Of a stretch of DNA of 64,000 nt, positions 7,954 to 17,083 are shown piece after piece. The stretch covers positions 2,574,001 through 2,638,000 of the forward strand of contig NC_015496.1 in NCBI RefSeq assembly GCF_000212355.1. The letters are read 5' to 3'. The stretch is from Dokdonia sp. 4H-3-7-5. GTDB taxonomy: Bacteria > Bacteroidota > Bacteroidia > Flavobacteriales > Flavobacteriaceae. The stretch's first letter is position 1. Each line of letters opens with the position of its first letter. The translations under genes were made by a program, and so were the position numbers. A model generated the notes under the pieces. The model was given only the letters and a program-made list of their open reading frames with translations. It ran no database searches and was not told the origin of the DNA.

Positions 7954-9663
7954 TTAATCATCCTGAGAACCTCCAAAGCTTACTTGTAGTAACAGGGCTA
8001 GTCCCATTACGAGGGCGCATCCTACCACGTTGAGCCATAGATATGGGAATTCTATAATCTCAAAATGTATGAGTCCGTAAACGATGATAATGATTACTTG
8101 CGTAATGAGTGCTGCTATGAACACGGCATTACTTTTTACAAATTTGATAAAGAATGCAAGTAAAAATATCCCAAGAATATTACCGTAAAAAATAGAACCT
8201 ATGATATTTACAAGCTGGATTAAGTTTTCAAATAGACTTGCCGTACAAGCTACAATTATGGCGAGCACTCCCCACATAAGTGTAAAGCCTTTGGTGCTGC
8301 GCACGTAATGTCTGTCTGTCATAGTTCCTTTATAATTACGTTTATAAAGATCTACAGAGGTAGTTGCGCCTAGCGCATTAAGTTCTGACGCAGTAGATGA
8401 CATTGCAGCGCTCAGTATTACAGCAAGTAATAAGCCTATTAGTCCGTTAGGAAGGTTATTGAGTATAAAGTGGATAAAGACGTAATCTTTGTCATTATTT
8501 TCTACCTCTGGAGCTGCTTTTGCAATGAGCACTTTACCCACAGATCTTATTTCCTTGTCAATACCTTCGTATTTATCTATTAAAGATTTTTGAGCTCCAT
8601 TCTCTTCATAAATATCGAGTGTAGGATCTTTAGCATAATTAAAGGCAGCTTCTTTTTGGTTGTTTTGGTTTTGAGCGAGTTGTTGTTCGAGGGATTCAAA
8701 TTCGCTCGCATATATAGAAGTCTTCACGGCTTCTGTCGCGGCAGGATTAAAGTGTAGCGGCGCACTATTAAACTGATAAAAAACAAAAACCATCACTCCC
8801 ACAAGGAGGATGAAAAACTGCATCGGGATTTTTAAGGCTCCGTTAAAGAGAAGACCCATTTGCATTTCCTTTACATTCTTCCCAGAAAGGTAGCGTTGCA
8901 CTTGACTTTGATCTGTACCAAAGTAGGAAAGCATTAAAAAAGTTCCTCCTAGTAAGCCTGTCCATACCGTGTATCTATTGCTTAAATCAAAAGAGAAATC
9001 TAACAGATTCATTTTTTCGCCAGCACCTGCGATACTCAAGGCATCTGTAAAACTGATGTTCTCCGGAAGTTTATCAAGAATAAGGTAAAAGGCAATTGCC
9101 ATACCAGCAAAAATCACCGCCATTTGCTGTTTCTGAGTAATGCTTACGGCTTTTGTACCACCAGAAACGGTATATATAATCACCACAATCCCTATAATAA
9201 TATTGAGCGTAGTGAGGTCCCAACCCAATACTGCCGAGAGAATAATAGCTGGTGCATAAATGGTAATCCCTGCAGCGAGACTACGTTGTATTAAAAATAA
9301 GATAGCTGCGAGTGATCTCGTTTTTAAATCAAAACGACTTTCTAGATATTCATAGGCTGTAAACACCTTTAGCCTGTGATAAATAGGTATAAACACCAAA
9401 CAAATCACAATCATCGCAATAGGAAGCCCAAAATAAAACTGGACAAATCCCATACCGTCATAAAATCCCTGACCTGTGGTAGATAAAAAAGTGATGGCAC
9501 TTGCTTGTGTAGCCATTACAGAAAGGCCTACCGTCCACCATTTTGAGGTATTACCACCTCTTATATATTCTTCTGCATTCTTACTTCCTTGTGTTTTATA
9601 GGTTCCGTAAACAACTATAAAAATGAGCGTAAATGCTAGTACTGCCCAATCTATTATTTCCAT
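7954..9663 (-). CDS. sodium:solute symporter (SSS family)
   Basis: A 569-residue polytopic membrane protein of the SSS family with about 13 hydrophobic segments. The start of the family fold is clear (EEYIRGGNTSKWWTVGLSVM, ATQASAITFLSTTGQG, residues 32-68). TM regions are interrupted at about 310-390 by a long hydrophilic loop. Substrates in this family are sugars, carboxylates, amino acids or sialic acid; which applies here is unknown. It lies directly after a 35-residue membrane peptide (gap 1 nt) and a PIG-L deacetylase. Coupled expression of deacetylation, uptake and oxidation of a sugar derivative is a plausible reading of this group. Confidence 0.9.
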   Translation of the reverse strand: MEIIDWAVLAFTLIFIVVYGTYKTQGSKNAEEYIRGGNTSKWWTVGLSVMATQASAITFLSTTGQGFYDGMGFVQFYFGLPIAMIVICLVFIPIYHRLKVFTAYEYLESRFDLKTRSLAAILFLIQRSLAAGITIYAPAIILSAVLGWDLTTLNIIIGIVVIIYTVSGGTKAVSITQKQQMAVIFAGMAIAFYLILDKLPENISFTDALSIAGAGEKMNLLDFSFDLSNRYTVWTGLLGGTFLMLSYFGTDQSQVQRYLSGKNVKEMQMGLLFNGALKIPMQFFILLVGVMVFVFYQFNSAPLHFNPAATEAVKTSIYASEFESLEQQLAQNQNNQKEAAFNYAKDPTLDIYEENGAQKSLIDKYEGIDKEIRSVGKVLIAKAAPEVENNDKDYVFIHFILNNLPNGLIGLLLAVILSAAMSSTASELNALGATTSVDLYKRNYKGTMTDRHYVRSTKGFTLMWGVLAIIVACTASLFENLIQLVNIIGSIFYGNILGIFLLAFFIKFVKSNAVFIAALITQVIIIIVYGLIHFEIIEFPYLWLNVVGCALVMGLALLLQVSFGGSQDD

Positions 9664-9664
9664 A

Positions 9665-9772
9665 TTAAGAGAATGAGGTCATTAATAGATAAAACACGAT
9701 AATGTAAGCTAGATTGACCAGCAATACTATGGTATACTTCTTTTTCCATGGGTATTTGGATACATTTTTCAT
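9665..9772 (-). CDS. 35-residue membrane peptide coupled to the symporter
   Basis: This short ORF fills the gap between the PIG-L and symporter genes. It encodes MKNVSKYPWKKKYTIVLLVN, then LAYIIVFYLLMTSFS: a basic N-terminus followed by one hydrophobic helix. Its ATG overlaps the PIG-L stop (ATGA at 9772-9769), and its stop lies 1 nt before the symporter ATG. This is the arrangement expected of a translationally coupled real gene. It may be a small subunit or stabiliser of the symporter. I do not recognise the family. Confidence 0.7.
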   Translation of the reverse strand: MKNVSKYPWKKKYTIVLLVNLAYIIVFYLLMTSFS

Positions 9773-12303
9773 TGCTTTATCTCGCTCTTTTCTTGCTTTC
9801 CTATACTTAGCATATTTGCAAATAATTTATAAGCTCCAGACACTCCTGCTGGTAGTTCTCTAAAAAAGCTTAACCCTGTATATATGTAGTGCCCGTCACC
9901 ATATGGAGCGACTAGCAAACTACCATCCTTTGCCGTTTCTCCTTTATCATTCATAGAGAGAATAGGAGTATAGGCATCATCCCACTTGTTTGGAAAATAA
10001 AGGCCACGTTCTTGCGTCCAGCCTTTAAAATCCTTTTGAGTGAGCTTATTTGGGAAATTCATGATTGGATGATTTTCGGCAAGGATTCTCACTTCGCTAT
10101 TCTCATCGGTTACACGGTCTCTACTAAGTTGCATCTCATAAGGAGCTCCTATTTTTGTATCACCCCAGCGACCCGAAGTATTGTACTGCGCGATAAGCGT
10201 ACCGCCGGACTTTACGTAATCGAGTAAAAGTGGCTGCTTTGCTTGCATCTCATCCACTACATTATAAGCTCTTATTCCTACTACCACCGCGTCAAATTGT
10301 GCAAGCAGTTCTGGTGTGATAGTGCTAGGTTCTATAATAGCTACTTGGTAGCCTATCTGTGCGAGATTATCTGGCACTGCATCTCCAGCACCTTGAATGT
10401 ACCCTATATAATCCCCTTTACGCTCGATGTCAAGTCTTACAATTTTTGCTTTGTTAGGCAAGAAAAGTGATTGCAAAGGAATATGCGCATAATCTATTGT
10501 TACAAGCTCCTTGGTGTACGCTTTATTTCCGGCGGTCACTACGGGAGTGAGATCTCCTTCACTATCAGTGCTAGGAGGTGTTACTGAGAATATGACTTTC
10601 TGTTCTGTACCTTTTGATGCTATGGATACGTTTACACTTTTCGGTGTGATGGTCCATCCACTAGGAGCAGTGAGAGATACGTTTCCGCTAAAATTATCTT
10701 TATGTGCTGTTACCGTTACGGGAATGTTTTTTGATTCCGCTTTCGCGAAAATTATAACCTTCGAGTCTAGCTTTGATGAAACTGCTGGTACTATTTCAAA
10801 AGGCTCATACACTTCGCCTTTCACACGATCATTGTATTTAAAAACAATTGGTTTTTCTATCGAAATAGGTACTCCAGCAATGGTAAGATCAAACTTTACC
10901 GTGTTTTGTTGTGGAGTTTCTGGCTTTCCTATCATGGTAGGATCGTCTACACGGTACATTCCCAAAGTTCCTTCCTCACGTAACCAGTATGCAGAGGTAT
11001 CTTTAAAAGAATCATCTATGGTAACTGTTGCTTCTGTAGTAAGTATGGTGTTGTTAGTTAGCGATTGGTTGCTAGCTAGTCGCTGATTGCTTGATGTGAT
11101 AAATGCGCTGTTGAGTACAACAGATTGCATACTCCTGTTTATCGCTTCAATTTTTAAGGTTACTTCGCTTCCTAAAGTTGCATATCCAGTATTTGCAGCT
11201 GCTTCTAAGTATATTCCTGCACAGGCAGTGATGATATCTTGTAGTTCTTTGGTTTTGATTGTTTTCCAGTGGGCATCTTCTAATTGTTGTACAAGTGCAT
11301 ACGCTTTAGCTAGCTCAGGAATACTTTTTTCTGGAGCAGTAAAATCATAGTCGGCAACGACCTGATCTAATATTGCTTTAATGGCTTCACCTCCCTTTAC
11401 ACGTGTCCAAGTAGTATTGATTCCTTGAAAAACGTCGTTATTAGTTGGCATCTCACCGCGTAATAATTCAAAATAGGTGTCTTCTGTACCGCGGCTTCCC
11501 GTATTTCCAAATCCTTGAGACTTGTGCTGACTTCTACTAAGGGAAGAGATTTCTGTATTAGAGAGTCCGAGACTAGGGTAGTAGGTACCTACGTCTACTT
11601 GAACCAATTTAGATTTATCTGCCTCATCAAATTTTTCTTTGCTTCCGTAAAACCACCAAGAGGTATTAAAAAACTGTCTGCTAGGCTTCCAGGTGTCTGT
11701 GTATCGTAACTGGTCTGTATATTTTGAGGTATCACTCGCAAGATCAAAAGCTTCTACAGAAAGCATGGCGCTTGATGTATGATGACCATGTGTACTTCCC
11801 GGTGTTCTGTGATTAAAGCGGTTAATAATCACATCTGGTTTAAAAGTTCGTATTGCCCAGACTACATCTCCCAGCACTTCTTCTTTGTTCCAGATAGCGA
11901 GCGTTTCATCTGGATGTTTTGAATATCCAAAATCGTTTGCTCTTGTAAAGCGCTGTTCTCCACCATCTGTTGCACGAGCAGCTAGAAGCTCATTAGTACG
12001 TATTACTCCTAGTAATTCTCGTAATTCTGGACCTATAATATTCTGACCACCATCACCTCTCGTAAGCGATAAATAGGCAGTTCTTGCCTTGACAGTGTTT
12101 GCGAAATAGGAAATAGCCGTAGTATTCTCATCATCTGGATGTGCAGCGACGTAGAGTACGGAGCCAAGAAAGTTGAGTTTTTGAAGGTCTTGATATATTT
12201 CGCTAGCTGTTGGTTTAACAGGTTGAACGGTAAAACCTTGAGCATATATTTTCGCGAAAGCGAAGACAAATAAAAAGGCTAAAATCGCATAGGATTTACG
12301 CAT
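9769..12303 (-). CDS. secreted PIG-L family deacetylase
   Basis: A 844-residue exported protein. The signal peptide is MRKSYAILAFLFVFAFAKIY. The PIG-L (LmbE-like) zinc deacetylase domain carries AHPDDE at 54-59 and HGHH at 172-175, the usual metal ligands of N-acetylglucosamine-type deacetylases. The C-terminal part (about 640-800) resembles a glutamine-amidotransferase/ThuA-like fold (AVVVGIRAYNV, YVKSGGTLIAQYNTSG). A TTG nine codons upstream lies inside the likely -7 element, so ATG 12303 is preferred. The signal peptide contains a palindrome-derived stretch (AFAK, 12247-12262), and a second copy at 10738-10753 encodes FAKA. It is the first gene of a set with the small peptide and the symporter. 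Confidence 0.88.
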   Translation of the reverse strand: MRKSYAILAFLFVFAFAKIYAQGFTVQPVKPTASEIYQDLQKLNFLGSVLYVAAHPDDENTTAISYFANTVKARTAYLSLTRGDGGQNIIGPELRELLGVIRTNELLAARATDGGEQRFTRANDFGYSKHPDETLAIWNKEEVLGDVVWAIRTFKPDVIINRFNHRTPGSTHGHHTSSAMLSVEAFDLASDTSKYTDQLRYTDTWKPSRQFFNTSWWFYGSKEKFDEADKSKLVQVDVGTYYPSLGLSNTEISSLSRSQHKSQGFGNTGSRGTEDTYFELLRGEMPTNNDVFQGINTTWTRVKGGEAIKAILDQVVADYDFTAPEKSIPELAKAYALVQQLEDAHWKTIKTKELQDIITACAGIYLEAAANTGYATLGSEVTLKIEAINRSMQSVVLNSAFITSSNQRLASNQSLTNNTILTTEATVTIDDSFKDTSAYWLREEGTLGMYRVDDPTMIGKPETPQQNTVKFDLTIAGVPISIEKPIVFKYNDRVKGEVYEPFEIVPAVSSKLDSKVIIFAKAESKNIPVTVTAHKDNFSGNVSLTAPSGWTITPKSVNVSIASKGTEQKVIFSVTPPSTDSEGDLTPVVTAGNKAYTKELVTIDYAHIPLQSLFLPNKAKIVRLDIERKGDYIGYIQGAGDAVPDNLAQIGYQVAIIEPSTITPELLAQFDAVVVGIRAYNVVDEMQAKQPLLLDYVKSGGTLIAQYNTSGRWGDTKIGAPYEMQLSRDRVTDENSEVRILAENHPIMNFPNKLTQKDFKGWTQERGLYFPNKWDDAYTPILSMNDKGETAKDGSLLVAPYGDGHYIYTGLSFFRELPAGVSGAYKLFANMLSIGKQEKSEIKQ

Positions 12304-12327
12304 AATAATGAGGAGTTTGATACTTCT

Positions 12328-12335
12328 CAAATATA
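12328..12335 (-). promoter_or_regulatory. likely -7 element of the PIG-L operon promoter
   Basis: Reads TATATTTG on the minus strand, 24 nt before ATG 12303, matching TAnnTTTG. Confidence 0.6.
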
Positions 12336-12381
12336 CCGATTATGAAAGGTAGCCTAAGTCCTTTAAGGTTTCTTTAACAAC

Positions 12382-12945
12382 CTAAACCGCTTTATTAAAG
12401 GGATCATCCTCGTCCATTTGTTGATTTTGCTCTAAGATATTTGTAGAGATTCCTTCCTCTACAAGTGTGATTCCTTTTTGAAGAATTAAACTGTTAGGGT
12501 AGGTGTGTAGTCCGCCATCAGAAGTACGTAGATTAGTGTGAAAAGCCTTAATGTCCTCTATAATTGCAATAATAGGAAAGTCTTTATCATGAATTTTGAT
12601 ACGATCGCCTATTTTATATGGGAGTGTAAAAAATATGATTACTCCAGAGGTAAGATTACTTAGCACTGACCACTGCGCAAAAAATGCAACACCTATAATA
12701 GCAAAGACAGAGCTAGCAATGACTCCAATATCCTTTATTTTAATTCCCCAGATGAGTATACTTATAATAAATGCAATTATTAAAAGCACTGCATCTACAT
12801 ATTTCATAATTAGGTTTGCACGTTTCTTTACTTTGTTTTTACGCTCAGAAAAACGACGTACAAAATAAGAAGTGATGATACGTAAAACGATAAGAATCCC
12901 TAGCGTTACAGCACTGTGTATGATTTCTGGTCTAAATAATTCCAT
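12382..12945 (-). CDS. small MscS-family mechanosensitive channel
   Basis: A 187-residue membrane protein with three hydrophobic segments (about 10-30, 48-68, 75-110). The last merges into the MscS pore and beta-domain signature (FAQWSVLSNLTSGVIIFFTL, PYKIGDRIKI). The length is short for the family and lacks the C-terminal vestibule, as in many minimal MscS-like proteins. Expected role: release of solutes at hypo-osmotic shock. It is the last gene of the 17.8-12.4 kb minus-strand set and starts 3 nt after the end of corA. Confidence 0.85.
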   Translation of the reverse strand: MELFRPEIIHSAVTLGILIVLRIITSYFVRRFSERKNKVKKRANLIMKYVDAVLLIIAFIISILIWGIKIKDIGVIASSVFAIIGVAFFAQWSVLSNLTSGVIIFFTLPYKIGDRIKIHDKDFPIIAIIEDIKAFHTNLRTSDGGLHTYPNSLILQKGITLVEEGISTNILEQNQQMDEDDPFNKAV

Positions 12946-12948
12946 AGC

Positions 12949-14055
12949 TTACAACCATTTTTTGCGCTTAAAATAAACAAGAGAGGCAACAAAAATAACA
13001 ATCATAGCTCCCCAGAAATAATAATAACCATCCTTGATAGCTAGTTCTGGTATATGCTCAAAATTCATCCCATAAATTCCTGCAAGAAAGGTCATAGGTA
13101 TAAAAATGGTAGCGATGATGGTAAGCACCTTCATCACTTCATTCATACGGTTTGCAATGTTTGTCGAGTTCATATCCATTAACCCAGCAATCGTATCTCG
13201 GTATACCTCTACGGTCTCAATTACTTGGATTGTGTGATCATATAAGTCTCTTACAAATACCTGTGTTTTCTTAAGAACAAGGTGATTTTCTACTTTTTCG
13301 AGCTTGTTTACTACCTCTCTGAGAGGAAATATAGATCGTCTTACTTGTATCACCTCTTTTTTGAGAGTTTGAATTTCTTGAGAGTAATTTTGAGAGTTGT
13401 CTGTATAAATTTTATCTTCAAGCTCTTCAATTTTGTTACTTAGTTGCTCGATGATTATAAAGTAATGGTCAATCACGGCATCCATAATTGCATAGGTAAG
13501 GTAGTCTGCGCCATTAGAGCGCACTCTTCCTTTTGCATGCCTTATGCGTTCACGCACTCCGTCAAAAACGTCACCATCATATTCTTGTAAACATATCAAA
13601 TAGGTCTTACCTAAAATTAAACTTATGTGCTCAACATTCAGCTGATTTTGATCATCATAATAGAGCATTTTAAAAACGATAAATAAGTGGTCGCTATACT
13701 CGTCTAGTTTAGGTCGCTGGCTAGTGTTTGCAACGTCTTCCATTACTAGTGGGTGCAATTTGTAACGCTCTGCAATTTGTGTAAGAGCAACAGTATCACT
13801 TAGACCATTAATATTAATCCAGGTTACTGTTTTCTCGTCGGTATCTTTATGGTATTCTTCTAGTCGGGCTAGCGTTTCTTCATCCAGATAGTCGTCGTTG
13901 TAATCAAAGACGTCAATACTTACAGCCTTTTGCGCTTTATTACCTGTGTAGATTACATGACCAGGAGCGTGAGAGAGTTTTTCTTTTACGGTCTCCTTGG
14001 TGATATTATTTCTCACTAAAGCGTTTACTTTACTTTTAATTTTTTTTCTGATCAT
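12949..14055 (-). CDS. corA: CorA-type magnesium/cobalt transporter
   Basis: A 368-residue protein with a long cytoplasmic N-terminal domain and two C-terminal TM helices. The hallmark GMN motif is at 329-331 (FLAGIYGMNFEHIPEL), followed by TM2 and a basic tail (YFKRKKWL). CorA forms pentameric Mg2+ channels. Its ATG overlaps the stop of the preceding lipoprotein gene by one base (TAATG), which suggests translational coupling. Confidence 0.95.
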   Translation of the reverse strand: MIRKKIKSKVNALVRNNITKETVKEKLSHAPGHVIYTGNKAQKAVSIDVFDYNDDYLDEETLARLEEYHKDTDEKTVTWININGLSDTVALTQIAERYKLHPLVMEDVANTSQRPKLDEYSDHLFIVFKMLYYDDQNQLNVEHISLILGKTYLICLQEYDGDVFDGVRERIRHAKGRVRSNGADYLTYAIMDAVIDHYFIIIEQLSNKIEELEDKIYTDNSQNYSQEIQTLKKEVIQVRRSIFPLREVVNKLEKVENHLVLKKTQVFVRDLYDHTIQVIETVEVYRDTIAGLMDMNSTNIANRMNEVMKVLTIIATIFIPMTFLAGIYGMNFEHIPELAIKDGYYYFWGAMIVIFVASLVYFKRKKWL

Positions 14056-15011
14056 TATAAGCCAAGTTCTGTGCGTAATGCTTCGTCTTCTTTAGTTTTT
14101 TTACCCCAGTATGCACTTTTGATTGTTTTCATTTTTGAAGCTGTTGTGGTCATTTTCTCTCCGCCACGACCGTCTGGATAGGTCTCTTCCCAACCTTCAA
14201 TCTGGTGTGGAAAATCATTAGAAAAGTTTATTGTAAGTGTTCTGTCTAATGACGGATAGTATAGTGTGTATGAGTTGGCAGACAAGCTTCCTGTGACTTC
14301 ATAAGCTTTTATAGGTGTATGCGTCATCGCTGCATAAGAAACATCTGGAATGCTTGTAAAACTTCCAGTAGGTAACAAGGTAGGATCTATGCGCAATAGT
14401 GCCCATAGTTCATTTTCCAATACTACTTTTTCTAAGGTATATTCCTCATCTGCTCTGCTTTCAAAATAAGAGTGAATCTGCACTTCAAATTGATCTCTGT
14501 TATTGAGTTGCGTGTACGTATTACCACACCATTCTTGCATACTTTGTGAGACCTTAATAGCGTGCAACTCCTCATTTACTGGTAAAAATGTGCTACTCAT
14601 GATGGAATACGGATAAATACCTGTCACAAAATTTTTAGTAGCATTTAACTTGATAATAGGGATATTATTGTTGTCTTGGTTATCTGCTTTTACTTGTTTT
14701 TCTGGCAAAAAATCTTCTGTTACAAAAATGAGCGCTGCTGTTCCTTCTCTTAATTCGCCATAACGAGCTTGTTGCAACTCGTAGCTGGTGATTTCGGCAG
14801 TTCCTGCATACCAATAGTCTTTCCATTCTTGTGAGATGGAGCGCTGTGCTATTGGTGGCGTATTAATGCTTGTTGCAGTGTCCGCTTTCGCGAAAGCGGT
14901 GTTATTTTTATCGTTATTCTTACATCCAAAAATCATAGTAACAATGACTAAAGCGCTACCTATTAATAATGTACTTCGATATGCTTGATGTTGTTTTATG
15001 GATATAGACAT
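14055..15011 (-). CDS. conserved lipoprotein upstream of corA
   Basis: A 318-residue protein with a hydrophobic N-terminal helix and lipobox (VTMIFGC, cysteine at 30), so a lipoprotein is likely. The rest is beta-rich, with an aromatic segment (EWKDYWYAGTAEITSYELQQ) and a conserved-looking C-terminal region (YPDGRGGEKMTTTASKMKTI). I recall homologues beside maf in flavobacteria that carry a septum-inhibitor name; nothing in this sequence supports that name. A perfect palindrome copy (14883-14898) encodes AFAKA just after the lipobox, in a linker where an insertion would be tolerated. Confidence 0.75.
   Translation of the reverse strand: MSISIKQHQAYRSTLLIGSALVIVTMIFGCKNNDKNNTAFAKADTATSINTPPIAQRSISQEWKDYWYAGTAEITSYELQQARYGELREGTAALIFVTEDFLPEKQVKADNQDNNNIPIIKLNATKNFVTGIYPYSIMSSTFLPVNEELHAIKVSQSMQEWCGNTYTQLNNRDQFEVQIHSYFESRADEEYTLEKVVLENELWALLRIDPTLLPTGSFTSIPDVSYAAMTHTPIKAYEVTGSLSANSYTLYYPSLDRTLTINFSNDFPHQIEGWEETYPDGRGGEKMTTTASKMKTIKSAYWGKKTKEDEALRTELGL
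14883..14898. repeat. perfect palindrome copy inside the lipoprotein gene
   Basis: CGCTTTCGCGAAAGCG, read as AFAKA in the post-lipobox linker. Confidence 0.95.
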
Positions 15012-15044
15012 GATATAAATTTTAATATTAAAATTACAGAAATA

Positions 15045-15632
15045 CTATGAGTCTGCTAGCAGCATTAACGTTTCATAAACTTTGTGAAGCGGCATTCCCA
15101 TGACATTGAAGTAAGAACCTTCTAAACTCGTCACTGCAACGTAGCCAAACCATTCTTGAATACCGTAACCGCCTGCCTTATCATACGGCTGGAAGTTTTC
15201 TATATAATAGTCTATTTCTTCATCAGTGAGGACTTTAAACGTCACTTTTGTGGTATCATTAATAACTGTTTGTGCTGTAGCAGTAGTAAATGCAACAGAT
15301 GTGATTACCTCATGTGTACTGCCAGAAAGCGCAGATATCATGGCATATGCTTCATCTCGATCCTCTGGTTTATTTAAAGCAACTCCGTTGAACCAGACAA
15401 TGGTATCACTAGTAACTAGGATATCTTGCGCTTTCAAATTTGAAAATGCAGAAGCCTTGAGTCTAGCGAGATGATCCGTAATATCTGATCCTTCTAGCGC
15501 TTCTGGAAAAATCTCATCTACAGGTTTGATATCTATAGTAAAGTCGAGTCCTAGTTCTTTAAAAAACTCCTGGCGTCTAGGAGATCCAGAGGCAAGTATG
15601 AGGTTGTAATTTTTAAGTTTTTCTTTAAGCAT
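15045..15632 (-). CDS. maf: Maf-like nucleoside triphosphate pyrophosphatase
   Basis: A 195-residue protein with the family signature ASGSPRRQEF at 14-23, followed by TSDTIVWFNG (about 69-78) and KPEDRDEA. Members hydrolyse non-canonical or modified NTPs to NMPs (dTTP/UTP or m7GTP classes) and were first linked to septum formation. Length and motifs are normal. It overlaps the ubiA-like gene by 8 nt inside a compact operon. Confidence 0.93.
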   Translation of the reverse strand: MLKEKLKNYNLILASGSPRRQEFFKELGLDFTIDIKPVDEIFPEALEGSDITDHLARLKASAFSNLKAQDILVTSDTIVWFNGVALNKPEDRDEAYAMISALSGSTHEVITSVAFTTATAQTVINDTTKVTFKVLTDEEIDYYIENFQPYDKAGGYGIQEWFGYVAVTSLEGSYFNVMGMPLHKVYETLMLLADS

Positions 15633-16572
15633 AGCGTTCTATAATTAGTATAAGTGGAAAAAGGAGAATGCCTAAAAGCATTATTCCTTTAAGTAGTCTA
15701 GCAATATATTTATAATCTGATGTTTTTTCTGCATTCCAGCATTGGGAGGCAACATGCCCTAATGGTAGTATTGTAAATGCAAAAAGTACTACACTAATAA
15801 GTAGTGGCCCACGTGCAAATATAAAGGTGAATAATGCACTATTAAACAACAACCCTAGTGCGATTAGAGCGCATAATAGCATCGTACGTTTACTGCCAAT
15901 TATTATAGGTAAGGTGTGATACTTCATGGCATAATCCCCATTTATGTCTTGTACGTCTTTTACTAGTTCTCGCAATACATTAATCATAAAAGCAAGTACT
16001 ACAACAAAGGTGAATAGGATGTGACCTTCTTTTGTGAGTACATGTTCTACTCCAGAAAGTTTAAGAGCTTTGACTTCAAACAACCATATAATGACAAGCG
16101 AAAAAGCAACCAGCCCACTAGTTACAACGTTTCCTAGAATAGGGATTCTTTGCAAGTATGAGTTATATGCATAGAGCGCTACACTCACTCCTATAAACAG
16201 TAATGAATAGTCCCAATGTCCTAAAATAAACGAACTGTAAATCCCTAAAATAATTCCTATGGTCCACAGTGAGATAAAGTAGGTGTAAGCAGCACGTAAT
16301 GATATGTTATCGACTACATAAACCTCATTAGGCTTGTTGATACGATCTGCTTTAATATCAACTATGTCGTTATGAATATATCCTGCAGCCGCTATACAAA
16401 GTGTAGCAAAAGACAGTGTCGCAAACTCTAAAAAAGAGAGCTGAGTGCCTACATCTCTTAAATAACTCAAAGACAACTTTAAAATAAGCTGAGCTATAAA
16501 AATCATAAACAGATTAAAAGGTCTTATGATTTTTAAATATGCCACAAGTCTATTATTAGTGTGCCGAAGCAT
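15625..16572 (-). CDS. UbiA-family prenyltransferase
   Basis: A 315-residue integral membrane protein with about eight TM segments. The first aspartate-rich motif of the family is visible (HNDIVDIKADRINKP, about 87-101), which binds Mg2+ and prenyl diphosphate. A second is at about 205-214 (VKDVQDINGD). Closest in style are geranylgeranylglycerol-phosphate geranylgeranyltransferase-like proteins of Bacteroidota; the real acceptor is not known. It overlaps the genes on both sides (8 and 17 nt). Confidence 0.88.
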   Translation of the reverse strand: MLRHTNNRLVAYLKIIRPFNLFMIFIAQLILKLSLSYLRDVGTQLSFLEFATLSFATLCIAAAGYIHNDIVDIKADRINKPNEVYVVDNISLRAAYTYFISLWTIGIILGIYSSFILGHWDYSLLFIGVSVALYAYNSYLQRIPILGNVVTSGLVAFSLVIIWLFEVKALKLSGVEHVLTKEGHILFTFVVVLAFMINVLRELVKDVQDINGDYAMKYHTLPIIIGSKRTMLLCALIALGLLFNSALFTFIFARGPLLISVVLFAFTILPLGHVASQCWNAEKTSDYKYIARLLKGIMLLGILLFPLILIIERYA

Positions 16573-17083
16573 CCATTTCTTTCATCCAGTTGTTTTGCAC
16601 TTTAAGTACTTGTTCAATCACATCACGCACACAACCGTGACCACCTTTTTTGTGAGAAATATACCTAGATATTTCTTTGATTTCTTTTACAGCATCTTGA
16701 GGACAACAAGGTAATCCTACTTTTTTCATCACTGGAAAATCAGGAATGTCATCGCCCATGTAGAGGATGTTTTCTAGGCGTATATTTTTCTTATCTATAT
16801 ACGCTTGTAGGTGTTCCATTTTAAGGTGTGCGCCTAGTGCAATATCTTCTATGCCCAGTTTTTGAAGTCTAGAGCGTACACCTTCGTCAGTACCACCGCT
16901 TATGATACATAGGTTGTAACCAGCTTCTAGCGCAGCCTTCATAGCATAGCCATCTTTTACATTCATAGTACGATGCATATGGCCATTTGATGTAATGTGT
17001 AATGACCCGTCAGTAAGTACTCCATCTACGTCAAAAATAAATGTAGTAATGTGGTGTAGGTATTCCTTATAACTCTTTTCCAT
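16556..17083 (-). CDS. KdsC-like HAD phosphatase
   Basis: A 175-residue HAD-family phosphatase without a cap domain. Motif I is FDVDGVLTDGS with Asp18 and Asp20. Motif II is near ISGG (DEGVRSRLQKLGI follows), and motif III/IV is YMGDDIPDFPVMKKVG. This matches 3-deoxy-D-manno-octulosonate 8-phosphate phosphatase, which makes Kdo for lipopolysaccharide; enzymes of this type work as tetramers. Other sugar phosphates remain possible. Confidence 0.9.
   Translation of the reverse strand: MEKSYKEYLHHITTFIFDVDGVLTDGSLHITSNGHMHRTMNVKDGYAMKAALEAGYNLCIISGGTDEGVRSRLQKLGIEDIALGAHLKMEHLQAYIDKKNIRLENILYMGDDIPDFPVMKKVGLPCCPQDAVKEIKEISRYISHKKGGHGCVRDVIEQVLKVQNNWMKEMDASAH

Noticed and set aside
12304-12330. 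TTG start of the PIG-L gene
   Set aside because: It overlaps the TATATTTG element and precedes the signal peptide.
14055-15011. Septum formation inhibitor Maf as product of the gene after maf
   Set aside because: The protein has a lipobox and no Maf motifs; the real Maf is at 15045-15632.
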